From Branchiostoma floridae (taxonomy: Eukaryota; Chordata; Leptocardii; Amphioxiformes; Branchiostomatidae), in NCBI RefSeq assembly GCF_000003815.2, contig NC_049982.1:29405817-29447796 (forward strand): DNA of 41,980 bases. The letters are read 5' to 3'. The translations under genes and the position numbers were made by a program. Below, piece after piece: positions 1 to 10,530 of the stretch (position 1 is its first letter; each line of letters opens with the position of its first letter). The notes beneath the pieces are model-generated. The model was given only the letters and a program-made list of their open reading frames with translations. It did not search any database and was not told the DNA's origin.

Positions 1-2
1 CT

Positions 3-893
3 GAGAACACTGCAGCAGCACAAGCAGACCAGCAAGCAGCATCTTCCAGCAAAGACAAATGTTCCACAGAAATCACTGTAGCAGACGTTGAACAACAGAC
101 GGTATCTTACAGTGCAAGTATGTTAGCTGCAGAAAACACTTCGGCAGGTGTTGATGAAAAGCACACAGCTGCAGAACAGACTGCAGTAACAGCAGTAGAA
201 CAGCAGACATCTTACAGTACAAGTAAGTCAGCTGCAGCCATCACTGCAGCAGGTGTTGAGGAACAGCAGATGACATCTTGCTGTACAAGAAGGTCAGCTG
301 AAGAAGTTGCAGTAGGACAGCAATCAGAATCTTACAGCACAGACAAATGTTCTGCAGAAGGCACTCTAGCAGTTGTTGCCAAACAGCAGACAGCATCTTG
401 CATCACAATCCAGCATCCTGCAGCAGATGCCATGGAACAGCAGACAGCATCTGGCAGCAAAATCCAGCACCCTGTAGAAAACACTGCAGCAGATGCCAAG
501 GAACAGCAGACAGCATCCTACAGCAAAGCTGCTGTAGTAGAGAATAGTCCAGAAGTTGCCAGTCATGCCAATACCACAACAGAACCCATTGGCAGTTCAA
601 CACAGAGAAACTCGTCGCAAAGCCACCGTAGCTTCTCATCTACATTGAAGGGGAAACCAAGAGGGAGAAGAACTGGGGATAGACCAGGAGGTGGTCAGAA
701 GACTATTCCAAGCAACTTAAAGAACTTGCCAAAGTTGAAAGGAAAGCTGAAAGGAATGATGGTCGGAGATGGACCAAGAGACAGTAAGAGTTTGAAAATA
801 GAGAAGGCAGCTGTAACCAAGAAGACAAAAGGTTCAGGCCATTATCACGATGATCATCAAGCAACATCTTTATCAAGAGACAACTGTGAATGA
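3..893 (+). CDS. 3' part of a gene for a repetitive Ala/Gln/Thr/Ser-rich protein with a basic C-terminus (partial)
   Basis: The frame is open from the left edge to a TGA at 891-893, so this is probably the last exon, or part of it, of a gene that starts outside the window. The first two thirds (to about 560) are imperfect repeats of roughly 20-35 residues, each built around a Glu-Gln-Gln-Thr-(Ala/Val)-Ser core with Ala-rich spacers and scattered Cys. The last 90 residues switch to Lys/Arg/Gly-rich sequence containing two related blocks, LKGKPRGRRTGDRPGGG and LKGKLKGMMVGDGPRD. I recognise no domain, signal peptide or membrane segment. A disordered, possibly nucleic-acid- or matrix-binding protein would fit, but this is inference. 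Reading frame and stop are well supported; function is unknown. Confidence 0.6.
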   Translation, partial: ENTAAAQADQQAASSSKDKCSTEITVADVEQQTVSYSASMLAAENTSAGVDEKHTAAEQTAVTAVEQQTSYSTSKSAAAITAAGVEEQQMTSCCTRRSAEEVAVGQQSESYSTDKCSAEGTLAVVAKQQTASCITIQHPAADAMEQQTASGSKIQHPVENTAADAKEQQTASYSKAAVVENSPEVASHANTTTEPIGSSTQRNSSQSHRSFSSTLKGKPRGRRTGDRPGGGQKTIPSNLKNLPKLKGKLKGMMVGDGPRDSKSLKIEKAAVTKKTKGSGHYHDDHQATSLSRDNCE

Positions 894-3200
894 GTACAAG
901 GAAAAGATGTTGCCTCCTTCCTAACTGTTAAGTTTAGTTGTTTTGAAAACTATATTTTGTGTATTATGTAAGATATCAGATCCTGATATATGAAAGAGAT
1001 ATATATTTTGTTACTAAAGTATTTTTATGCTGTGAGTAGAGGTAGTATCTGTTCAATCATACATGTGATCATGATTGTTGTTGACTTGTGTACATTATAG
1101 CTGGTTTATTCTTAGTCCAGCCGAGAGGAAGTGTTTTTTTGCAGAAGGATCATGCTTAAAAGGCTATCAAATTGTTTCAAAAACAACATGCAGTGTTGCT
1201 GCATGATACATTTATAGTATTCATATTATTATTTGGTTATTTAGACTTGTTTTCACTATGTAGACCAAATATGTTGAAAAATTGTTAATAAGATATTCTG
1301 GTTGGATGTTCAACTGTGACACATCTAGGAATAGCATCCAGATATTGTGAGATCTTCCTTTCTTATGATAGAGTTAGGATGACAGTCAAAGACGGAAAAA
1401 CGTTATAAGACTCTGTAAATCATAAGCAGAAGACAGCATTGTTTTTTATGGACCCAGAAAGCATAAACAGTGCAAGACAATCAGAAGAGAGGATCATGGA
1501 CACTTATGATGTATTGTTTATCTGGAAGGATAGTGTTGAAGAACACCTCTAGGATTCCTTCAAATCTGGAAATGGAATGCTGGTGTGATACCTACATTTC
1601 CAGAGATGTGACATAGCCAAACCTGTTGATGAAGAATGCATGGGAGGGAGGTGGAACTCCTTTGTGATACCCGTATACCCCGTAACCATTACTTTGGAAC
1701 ACCTATGTGATACCATATCAACTCAAAGTTATTTCTAGTTATTCTCTACGTGTTATGTTGCCTATTCCACTACCTTGGTAAGGAATGTGAAAAATAACTA
1801 TACGTTTGTTTGCAAGACTAATGACAATCCACCACACAGAGAGACGTAGCAAGGAAAAGTTTATATTTGTTGTTCAGAAAAGTTTGTTGTTGTTGGTTTA
1901 CCATAGTCTATTTTAGACAAAGTTTATTGTACTATTTTTGTACGCAAAGAGAAGTTATTAGTGGTAGCTTTTATGAAAGTAGAAAGGTCTCTATACCTTG
2001 TTTTCAATATGTTAGATGTTTTAGATTGTTGAAAGAAAAACTGTAACAGTTATAATTTCACCATCAAAGTTTTAACTTTTAGAAAATTATGTTGTGATCT
2101 AAGATTTAAGTGAATCCTAGCTTGTCAACAGTGTTACATGGAACTTTTTTTCTTAAACTACAAAAGAATGTTAAGTTGTTATAGTTATTTTAGGACTGAT
2201 GTCACCTGTAAAAGTAATGGGACTTATGAAAAGTTCCCTAGCCTTAGCATATACAAACAACATATAATTTTTGTAGTAGCCTGTCTATAAGGAGGGAGTT
2301 TTAACAATCCTAAGTAATCATGAACAAAGACAAAGGTTAAGGCGCTGACTTGTAAATGTTCCAAATGTCTTGATCATGCTTTGCTATACATGTTGATTTG
2401 CATATCAATGTTAAAGACATTTTCATGATGTCTTCAACTTTGAACTTGCGCATGCTAATTTTGAACTATTAACCTCTTTATTACTGCCAGTTTAAACCTC
2501 TGTTTCATTTGGCCACAGTTATGGAATTCATTTGATAAATCACGAACAGCGTAATTATAAAAAAAATGCTTAGATCAAAGCTGGTAATTTTACCAAACTT
2601 TAATATGCATAGAAACTATCATTGTTAAAATAAACATACCATAGAAGGTATTTTGATGTAAGTCTAAAAGTGATTATAGTATGCAGTAATAGCAGTTACA
2701 ATTTATGTCAATATCAGTTAAGTGTTTTCTGATTTGAAAAAAAAAAATCAGTAGAACCAGTAGATTTTGAGAACGAATGAATCATATTGACATAGTGGCC
2801 GTAGCCTGATAGTTTTCAGAATTTTTCCTTTTTGTTTAAGACCGATATTTTTCAAATTGGACATGTATATCAACGCACAGTTTGTCGAAGGCAGGGATGT
2901 CAACTTTTATGTTAACATGTTTTGTGGAAGTTGGATTTATAATAAAAAAGTGCAGGTTACATACATGGATGGAGTCTTCATTGTTTACTGCTTAACGAAG
3001 GAAATATTTTTTGGCCTAGAAAATGCCTCTATTTTGAAAATGGCTCTTATTATGATCAAGCAGTTAGTAATGGTGAGATAATTCAAAAGTATTCAGTAGG
3101 TTCACCATGGTTTCTATGAATGTAAAGGAATGCTTTGATGAGTTCAAGGAATGTATTTCAAGAGAAAAGTTTGGTGTGTGAGTGTGCTGGTTCATTTCAG
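894..3200. other. AT-rich non-coding stretch, probably 3' UTR then intergenic
   Basis: No ORF here looks like a gene. AATAAA at 2629-2634 is the first good polyadenylation signal after the stop at 893 and would give a 3' UTR of about 1.75 kb. A second AATAAA lies at 3269-3274. Nothing else is supportable. Confidence 0.4.
2629..2634 (+). terminator. Candidate polyadenylation signal AATAAA
   Basis: Canonical hexamer downstream of the stop codon of the left-edge gene, in AT-rich sequence. No cleavage site or transcript evidence is available. Confidence 0.3.
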
Positions 3201-3204
3201 GCCA

Positions 3205-3262
3205 CGTATGCATGTGTAGCGACAGGAATTGTGTGTGATTTGTCAAAGGTTAAGGCCCGTAA
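3205..3262. repeat. Remnant of the GCATGC-type MITE family (one half only)
   Basis: The order of motifs (TATGCATGTG, then GTGTGTGAT, then TGTCAAAGGTTAA) matches the left halves of the fuller copies at 32969-33181 and 23034-23230. The partner inverted arm is not recognisable. It overlaps the second AATAAA only marginally. Confidence 0.4.
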
Positions 3263-3409
3263 GACATAAATAAAGTACGTATGGTTGAGACGGGAACTAC
3301 TAACAAGCAGATGTTGGAAGATGGTTTCTGACAGATTTTGCCTCCCAGCATCTGACTGGAGATTAACTGATAGATCGATTCGGATTGTCCATCTTAATTG
3401 ACGGGCCGC

Positions 3410-3545
3410 TCAACCAATGAGAGAAAGGCAATTATGGTCTCGACCAATGAGGGACTGGCTACGTGCCCGCCAAATCTTTGCCGTTTTTATTTGTCATTTT
3501 ACTGTCTGAGGGAGTCGGGCGTGCTATATATGGCATCGGTCCTTT
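3410..3545 (+). promoter_or_regulatory. Promoter-like module: two CCAAT boxes plus TATA box
   Basis: CCAAT at 3414-3418 and 3444-3448 are in the same orientation, exactly 30 bp apart and in similar context (ACCAATGAG). TATATA follows at 3525-3530. The sequence downstream has no ORF. This may be the promoter of a non-coding RNA, an LTR-type promoter or a decayed gene. The motifs are seen; promoter activity is inferred. Confidence 0.4.
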
Positions 3546-3737
3546 GTCATTGAGGACTCCCGTACAATGCTCCCTTTTAAACCCTCAAGAGACGACAGCA
3601 CCTCCCAAGTCACTCACATCTCTCCATTATTAATGACCCATCGTTAAGTGAATTAACCCGATTTAGGCAGCCACGTATGGAGTTGCAAAATAGAAACATG
3701 AAAACGAAAACATGTGACGTACATGCAACCACTCTCT

Positions 3738-3830
3738 TCAATTGGTTGAACTGATAATTGCCTGTCTGTCATTGGTTGAACGGCTGATTATAATAGACAG
3801 TCAGTTCCGATCTGTTGCGTTGCAGTTTAT
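3738..3830 (+). promoter_or_regulatory. Second promoter-like module: two ATTGG boxes plus TATA-like box
   Basis: ATTGGTTGAAC occurs at 3741-3751 and 3771-3781, again exactly 30 bp apart, followed by ATTATAATA at 3787-3795. No ORF follows. With the module at 3410-3545 it suggests a duplicated promoter or LTR. Confidence 0.4.
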
Positions 3831-4549
3831 CACATAAGTGCGGACTGCACACGTGTTCGAGTTCTGATCAGATTTTGTGTACTTCGTTCTTAGATGTAAA
3901 TCAATATATCAAATTGACTTTCACACGAAGAAATCCTTGAGCTGTTTTTACACCACGTAGAGAGTTCTTCAATTCTAATATGTTATTGCTAGCGGGCTTG
4001 GTGCTATGGCAACCGTGTTATGACGCAAATATAGCGTGACATTCCCGCCTGCCAATCACTGCACTTGTAACAGTTTTGAAAATGCGGGAGTGAACATAGG
4101 TAGAAATGGCTTTTTTTGACAAGTACGAATTTTTTTAAACGATTGTCTTTAACACCAACGGGACGAAAAAGTTCATCACAAAAATTGGCCGTTATCCGTT
4201 TATCGATCGCGATGTAACATAGTATAACGTTCGAGTACCACACAATTCATCAATAATGAAAAGGTACGTTAAACATTAATTTTTTTTAATTGGACTCAAC
4301 GAAATTATCAACTGTATCACTTAATTAGTCTACCTTACCTCGCTGGAGTATTTGATCTGGACGCTTGTTGAAAGTCGATATCAGCCCCCGTCCCGGTTGT
4401 CGGATTGAGATAATTTCAAGGTGATTTACCGACTCAGATGAACATACATTCAAAGATACTTCTAGTATATGTTGAGACCGTAGTATAAAGATGATGTGTC
4501 ATAAGATAATGCATTTCATTGTGCAGAGTCAATGACATAACGCTAGTCC

Positions 4550-4570
4550 ACCTTTATCCGCGGGGTAACC
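4550..4570. repeat. Dispersed repeat end, CTTTATCCGCGGGGTAACC motif
   Basis: Almost the same motif (CTTTATCCGTGGGGTAACC) occurs at 13182-13200, in both cases shortly after AACGCTAG. This points to two copies of an interspersed element whose extent I cannot define. Confidence 0.35.
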
Positions 4571-4636
4571 TAAATCCGTTGTAAATACTATAAATGACGT
4601 ACAAGTACATGGTAGCCATGAGTGTAGTTATAGTCG

Positions 4637-4684
4637 TGACGTCAGCTTGTCGTTGCCAAGGGTGTACTTTTAGAAGTGACGTCA
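4637..4684. promoter_or_regulatory. Pair of perfect CRE palindromes (TGACGTCA)
   Basis: TGACGTCA is present at 4637-4644 and 4677-4684, 40 bp apart start to start. This is the consensus CREB/ATF site. No gene start is visible nearby, so the target is unknown. Confidence 0.4.
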
Positions 4685-5565
4685 CTACTGAGTATACTTG
4701 AGGCGATACTAAACTACCACATTGTGTCACTTCATGCACGTATCCGGGAATATAAGTGCTGTTGGCCCTGATACCATATTCTAGGTGCTTGAATTCTTGT
4801 TATAACAAATAAGTCGTCAATTTTAGAAATCAAAATATTGTGCTTTTTGCCTGTTATACATAAGATGTATTGCTGTGGCCTATCTAAAGCCAGCATAGCC
4901 ATACTACTGGTAGAAAACAGACGGCAGTAAGAGATGCGATTCAGAAAGATGCCTAGGGGCACATCATGACTGCTGGTGAACTGAGTATGGATATAAGGCG
5001 AATCTATATATAAAACGCCGTCTGTTTCTGCGGCTTTGCTGAATATATTGCAGTTATACTATTGAGGGATTTTGTGAAGGTTATATATCGTTGGCCTGAT
5101 TATTTGGGTATTATAATGTGTATGCACTCTATAAATATGAATTCTAAAATTCTGTTTCACGACGTCATATCTTTGGCAAATTATGGTAATTTGGTAATTT
5201 GATTCCTTGTTGTTTTATTTCATGTCGTTATCATTATCTCTTGCCTTTGTTATTTAGCGTTTTGTAGTCCTGTATGTGTGTGTCTTTATTTTGTTTATGT
5301 ACATGAGGAGAAGACCTCGATAAGCAGGGTCTGCTTTCCGTCTCATCCTCTTTAAAGAAATGTGAATAAAAAAAATAAGAAAAAAAATATGGTAATATTT
5401 GAGATTAAAGCTCTTTAATTGACTGCAAAAAATGGTCCTAGTTTGCAAATAATACATCATTTAATAATATTTTTCATCCAAATTACACAAGTTGTCCAAT
5501 CATGACACAGTCTTATCTTAGCATATAAGGTAACTGTTACATTATCTTATCTGACATATTGCAGT

Positions 5566-5651
5566 GGTATCGTGTGAACCAGTCAGAATTGCCGTGAGGA
5601 AGGTGACACACGGTCACTAAAACGTCGGTGAAAATAAAGTTGTCGGTGCCC
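5566..5651 (+). repeat. Retroelement 3'-end-like fragment with degenerate hammerhead-like motif
   Basis: The segment contains GTGAGGA, a 5-bp hairpin (GTGAC at about 5602, GTCAC at about 5612), then AAAACGTC and AAAATAAAG. This order is that of the hammerhead core (CUGANGA - stem II - GAAA) with two core mismatches. Hammerhead motifs are known in Penelope-like elements. Assignment to that class is inference. Confidence 0.35.
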
Positions 5652-5699
5652 AAGAAGAGTCTATTTATTCATTACCTCATGAACTGTGCAAATGGAGTC

Positions 5700-6127
5700 C
5701 TAATTTGCATGATTTATGTCCATCTTTAGGCACACGTTCCACTAGCGTCTGTGGATCGGTCGGCCACAGAGATTTTCATCAACATTTTCAATCACGTTTC
5801 ATAGTTCAGCACCAAGGACAGTGGTCTACGCAACTGAACCACTAATTTGCATGATTTATGTTTACCTTGCGTTAGACAGATAGTCGATTCGCTATGATCT
5901 GTGAAGACACCAGAGAGAATTTCAACAACATTTTCAATCACGTTTCATAGTTCAGCACCAAGGACAGTGGTCTACGGCGGTCAATGCATCTAAGCCACAA
6001 ATTTGCATGATTTATGTACACCTTTCGTTAGCAGGTAGTCGATCCGCTAGGATCTGTGAAGACACCAGAGAGATTTTCATCAACATTTTCACTCACGTTG
6101 CATAAGTCAGCACCAAGGACAGGCTTC
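5700..6127. repeat. Three tandem copies of a roughly 150-bp repeat
   Basis: Units begin at the ATTTGCAT motifs (5703, 5845, 6001). Each continues through GATTTATG, a variable part, CAACATTTTCAATCACG and TCAGCACCAAGGACAG. The unit length varies (142 and 156 bp). No coding potential. Confidence 0.75.
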
Positions 6128-6171
6128 CAAGAACACCCTTTAAAACACGCACGCACTACTGTTGGTATTAA

Positions 6172-6556
6172 GGCCATGTTGATTTGATTCTATGGAGCAC
6201 ATCCTATGGTAACCCCAAACTGGTGCGAGTGTGCAAACAAAAAACAAAACATTTTGGCCTGAAAAATTGCCTTCATTATGAAATATAAAGCGTTTAGGAA
6301 GGTTGACCAATTGACTTTACGCATAGTGTTGTGTACAGAACAGTAGTGTCATTATTTGTGTTCGTTCGCATCTTCTTCTTTCACCTTTAAATCAACTTTG
6401 GTATTCTACGACATTTGTGTCTATTTCAGATATTTCTTGCAGTCTAATGTATATATTTGCTCAATTTGTACAATTAACAGTATGGTTAAAAATAAAAAAA
6501 ATGTAGAAAACTGACGAGCGGGTGGATGTCATCCATATATTGAAATCAACATGGCC
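6172..6556. mobile_element. 385-bp MITE with GGCCATG terminal inverted repeats
   Basis: The left end starts GGCCATGTTGATTTGATTC and continues with TATGGA..CATCC. The right end, 6522-6556, is its inverse with a few mismatches. The interior is AT-rich and non-coding. Another copy at 16873-17669 has exactly the same 385-bp length once its own nested insertion is removed. I cannot define a target-site duplication, so the superfamily is open. Confidence 0.7.
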
Positions 6557-8410
6557 ATACTCAACCTGGGAGAGTCTAACTCCCACAAGACTTGTACAGA
6601 GTGGTGGCGTGAGCGATGGCACCACCACATCACTCGTGACAGTTCGATTATTTATAGCAAACGACTCCTAAGTGACTATTCATTGATCGATTTACCAAAT
6701 TGACGCATTTGTCGTCATGATACGAACGCTTCCCGTAGACGATTGAAATTTATAAAAAGACATTTTCTACTATGAACAGTTTTCTTACAACCAATGAATT
6801 GGAAATACATGTAAACAATGACTTAGTTTTGACCTAGGTCACCGTTATCAAACAAACAATGGTTGCCATGACGACCTTTCACATGTCGTTAACCGGTTGG
6901 TCACCCGTGTCATTGCGATTACCGTAAAACGTCAAAAAATCGTGAAAGGCGATTAAACCTTTTCTCTTTTTGCAAAAATCTTGCAATCTGAAACGTATCA
7001 TATTGACGTCTTTCGGACTCTGTGGAAATATCAAATATGATACTCCTTTAAAAATCATATTTTTTGGGTAAGACTACTGCTAGATAACGTGTATCCATTA
7101 AGAGGCAGGCATCAAAATTGTTAATATTTGATGTCGCACTTAGTTTCACATTCGTCATAGCTCAACCGTTCTTGTCTATGGGGGTCACTGTCAACACTCA
7201 AGAGAATTAAGAACATTTAAGGGGCAATCAGACGTCATTTGTACGTTACATCCTCTTCAGTTGCTGCATATCCGGGAAAAATAGCTCTTGGTTACTTGGT
7301 TACCGGCGTTGTCGTAAACATCTGACGGTTGAAGTTTGAATTCATGACGGTTACCCCACGTGATTCGGACGCATCAGTTGGCAACCAGACACATACACGC
7401 AACACTTCGCTTGTTGCTGTTTTTTTTGTAAACGGTGTTTGTGGCCGAAAGTACGAGACATCGAGGTCAAATCGTCAACATCGTGAGTCCAGATACCAAC
7501 CGCTTGTACCTCAATCGAATCGGTAAGTAATTTTGAACAGTATTTCTAATTCTTCTAATTTTTAGAATATTTTCTTACAAGCACTTGTTTTGACTGGGAT
7601 TCTAGTTCTCAGAACGCGTCTGGGTTTATTTATAGCCAGTGTTTGGCCAATATTTTGATCAAACACATTCGTGGAAAACGTATACGTTTCGAAATTCACT
7701 AAAAATCGTACTTTCGTATTGTTGTCGTACAATATCTATCTGTGGTGTACTTTTTGGTTACCAATTGGCGGGAATAGACGGCGGTGAGACAAATTAATTG
7801 CTTTTTTTCGCTCGATACGGCTGGCGTGAAACGTGAATATATGTGTCAGACTGGCGGCGGCCACACATTTAATTTTCCCTTCTGTTCTAAAGTAATATAG
7901 ATATTTCATGGCTGAAAGGACAAGCCGTATTTGATTTTTGATTACTGAAATATTTCTATTGCACGCTTGTGATCGTACAAGGAAAGCACGTGGCGATATT
8001 GTAGAAGTACAATTGCATTGATATAAAAATGTGGTATTTTATTACTTCTGCAATAACTAATGTGTATTAGTACTCGCTCTTAAAAGACAGCTTTAATTGT
8101 ACGGACAAATGTAGCTGATTACTACATGGTTTATGTAATTTCATGACGAATATAAAATCATCTTCACTATTTGAATATTTGCCAACGAAGACAATACAAT
8201 GTTGTTAGAGAAAATATTTCAGAGATATGGTATTTCAATAATGAAAACTAAGGAACGTGTCTTGTATGAATCGAAAAAAAAAGATATTTATCTAATTATT
8301 GTTGGGAATACATAAGAAGCGGTTTTGTTTTTAGATACAAGTCCTAACTTTGTCTTTTGCTCCTTTACATATCAATTCATAGTTAGACTATAAATACTAA
8401 TCTTCAACTA
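6557..8410. other. No convincing gene; one candidate exon at 7329-7521
   Basis: Intergenic, moderately CpG-containing around 7200-7530. A reading frame at 7329-7526 runs into TCG|GTAAGT with the donor GT at about 7522, so an exon (coding or 5' UTR) ending there is possible. I see no matching downstream exon and no domain, and I do not call a gene. Confidence 0.3.
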
Positions 8411-8545
8411 GATTTTCCTAGCGTCAATGACAGAAGATAGTGGATGCTATCTGATGAAACGTCTAACAGTTTAGCAAAATCATACCTATTAGCTTGAATA
8501 ATTGTTATTTGGCGTATCTTTTAACCTTGATGACTAACTTTCATC
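8411..8545 (+). repeat. Copy C of a hammerhead-like repeat family
   Basis: From 8426 the sequence reads ATGACAGA, then AGATAG-TGGATG-CTATCT (a perfect 6-bp hairpin), then GATGAAACGTC. The following 80 bp match the sequence downstream of the copies at 19210-19510 (for example TAACAGTTT..AAAATCATACC and TTTGGCGTATCTT). It is not coding. Confidence 0.5.
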
Positions 8546-8796
8546 GAAGTATCAAGTCCATAATCGTACGTCAAAATGTCTATGAAAATTATCAGTTCGT
8601 AATTATGCCAGTCCGTTACGTCTAGAGGCGTCAAAATTAACGACGTGTTGTCTATCCCCAACGGTGCAAGCCGCTGCGCCAATCTACACAATTATCGGGC
8701 ACTTTTCCAGAGTGGCGGTCCAAAGTGGCTGCCTTCCAAAAATAGGTGGCAGTGGCATTGTCACATTTCGAAAAGCCTCCAACCACTTTGCTGTCT

Positions 8797-8814
8797 CACA
8801 CACACACACACACA
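8797..8814. repeat. (CA)n microsatellite
   Basis: Nine uninterrupted CA dinucleotides. Confidence 0.9.
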
Positions 8815-9014
8815 AGAGTAATGCCGATCATCAGCGCAATTTAAAAATAGCGATGTAGAGGCCATGGCCATTAGGCAATGGTAATCTTATCATATAGATG
8901 CCATTCTCTTAACACTCTAAAACTGGTGCTAGCGGTGTTGAACAAAATGTTGTTGCTAAGTCTAAGTGGTTAGGAAGGTTGAGCAGATGACTGAACACAC
9001 TGAACGTGGTCAAT

Positions 9015-9027
9015 ATAAGCGATATAT
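9015..9027. repeat. Left target-site duplication of the Penelope-like insertion
   Basis: ATAAGCGATATAT, repeated exactly at 10531-10543. Confidence 0.8.
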
Positions 9028-9144
9028 GCATGAAAGTTCATCTGTGTTGGTAAATGACATTGTGGAAAAACTAAACTTTACTTAACCAACACCAAGATTA
9101 GTTGGGACTTACCCCAAATTTTCAGCCGACTCCGTCAGCCTTGT

Positions 9145-9711
9145 TCACGGAATGGACCCGTCTGCTGAACTTCCGGACGTGACGTCAGGGACACACGACT
9201 GCAGCAGAGGGTCGTAGATGCCAGATAACCTGTGTCGCCCCCCGTCTCTGTTTAGTGATGGACGGTGGGCACGAATGTACACAGCCTCCTTTACTCCTCT
9301 TGCAAAGAACTCCGGCTCTGAGTCAAGGATTTTGACTTTTTCAAGAGACACTGAGTGTCCTGGCGACTCAATGTGTATATGTTTGGATACCTCCGAGCCC
9401 ACAGAACTTGGTCGCTGGTGTTCCAGGAATCTCGTTTTTAATGCGCGCTCTGTTTCTCCGATATACGATTCCTTGCACTGACCTTTGTTTGTATTACCTT
9501 GGCAACGTATATGGTAGACTACTCCACATTTGCTCTCCCTAGGTGTTTTGTCTTTCGGTGATACAAGTACATTTCTTAAGGTCTGGGTGGGTTTGAAGCA
9601 GGTCTTTATTCCATATTTCCCGAAGGTCCTACGTAGTGCTTCAGAAATACCCTTAGAATACGGCAAGACCACTAACCCCTTGTTAGGTTTGGAAGAGGGT
9701 GGTTTTTGTAG
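9145..9711 (-). pseudogene. Penelope-like element GIY-YIG endonuclease domain, left (minus-strand) copy, 5'-truncated
   Basis: The 175-residue frame (9145-9672) is identical in protein to the plus-strand copy. The GIY-YIG signature appears as VVYHI (51-55 of the frame) and SYIGET (69-74). It is followed by Arg81 in ALKTRFLEH, the His-rich linker, the catalytic-type Glu129 in KEAVYIR and Asn141 in SLNRDGG. The role in the family is DNA nicking for target-primed reverse transcription in the nucleus. An extra G near 9697-9699 (GAGGGTGG against GAGGTGG in the other arm) shifts the frame just upstream of the domain, so this copy is broken there as well as lacking a reverse transcriptase. Confidence 0.8.
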
Positions 9712-9781
9712 AGACCATTATCACTGATCCTCAGGACAAAGAGGAGGAGAAGGACATGCTAATACTGCCAAGTTATCAGCA

Positions 9782-9881
9782 NNNNNNNNNNNNNNNNNNN
9801 NNNNNNNNNNNNNNNNNNNNNNNNNNNNNNNNNNNNNNNNNNNNNNNNNNNNNNNNNNNNNNNNNNNNNNNNNNNNNNNNN
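9782..9881. other. Assembly gap (100 N)
   Basis: It lies between the inverted Penelope-like arms. Its real length is unknown. Confidence 1.
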
Positions 9882-10447
9882 CTACAAAAACCACCTCTTC
9901 CAAACCTAACAAGGGGTTAGTGGTCTTGCCGTATTCTAAGGGTATTTCTGAAGCACTACGTAGGACCTTCGGGAAATATGGAATAAAGACCTGCTTCAAA
10001 CCCACCCAGACCTTAAGAAATGTACTTGTATCACCGAAAGACAAAACACCTAGGGAGAGCAAATGTGGAGTAGTCTACCATATACGTTGCCAAGGTAATA
10101 CAAACAAAGGTCAGTGCAAGGAATCGTATATCGGAGAAACAGAGCGCGCATTAAAAACGAGATTCCTGGAACACCAGCGACCAAGTTCTGTGGGCTCGGA
10201 GGTATCCAAACATATACACATTGAGTCGCCAGGACACTCAGTGTCTCTTGAAAAAGTCAAAATCCTTGACTCAGAGCCGGAGTTCTTTGCAAGAGGAGTA
10301 AAGGAGGCTGTGTACATTCGTGCCCACCGTCCATCACTAAACAGAGACGGGGGGCGACACAGGTTATCTGGCATCTACGACCCTCTGCTGCAGTCGTGTG
10401 TCCCTGACGTCACGTCCGGAAGTTCAGCAGACGGGTCCATTCCGTGA
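9882..10447 (+). CDS. Penelope-like element GIY-YIG endonuclease domain, right copy (partial)
   Basis: The frame is open from the gap edge (first full codon 9884) to TGA after Pro at 10445-10447. It reads in order: linker with PYSKGISEALRR and TCFKPTQTLR (the segment joining reverse transcriptase to endonuclease in this class), GIY-YIG core VVYHI...SYIGET, ALKTRFLEH with the conserved Arg, SKHIHIESPGH, then KEAVYIR with the catalytic-type Glu and PSLNRDGG with the conserved Asn. All key residues are present, so the domain itself looks intact. The 5' end is lost in the gap. There is no upstream start codon; the element would normally be read as a longer RT-endonuclease polyprotein. Confidence 0.85.
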
Positions 10448-10530
10448 ACAAGGCTGACGGAGTCGGCTGAAAATTTGGGGTAAGTCCCAACTAATCTTGG
10501 TGTTGGTTAAGTAAAGTTTAGTTTTTCCAC

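Larger units (their letters stand above)
9028..10530. mobile_element. Penelope-like element insertion, head-to-head inverted pair
   Basis: Two arms are inverted copies of each other (9062-9711 and 9882-10530, near-identical over about 650 bp) around a 100-N gap. Both encode the C-terminal GIY-YIG endonuclease of a Penelope-like element and point outward, so the reverse-transcriptase side of each lies toward the gap. The pair is bounded by one 13-bp duplication, ATAAGCGATATAT, at 9015-9027 and 10531-10543. That indicates a single insertion event. Only the left arm carries a 34-bp extra tail (9028-9061), a feature expected at one end of Penelope-like elements. No reverse-transcriptase domain is visible; it is either truncated or hidden in the gap. 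Confidence 0.85.

Noticed and set aside
2857-3081. 74-codon frame in AT-rich DNA
   Set aside because: Composition is as expected by chance; no domain, no splice or promoter evidence.
9218-9481. 87-codon plus-strand frame (and its mirror at 10111-10374)
   Set aside because: Antisense of the GIY-YIG endonuclease domain.
10450-10490. CTGACGG..GCTGAAAA in the Penelope-like arms as a hammerhead ribozyme
   Set aside because: The core position after CTGACG is G instead of the required A, and the possible stem is only two or three pairs. No CTGATGA occurs in the arms.
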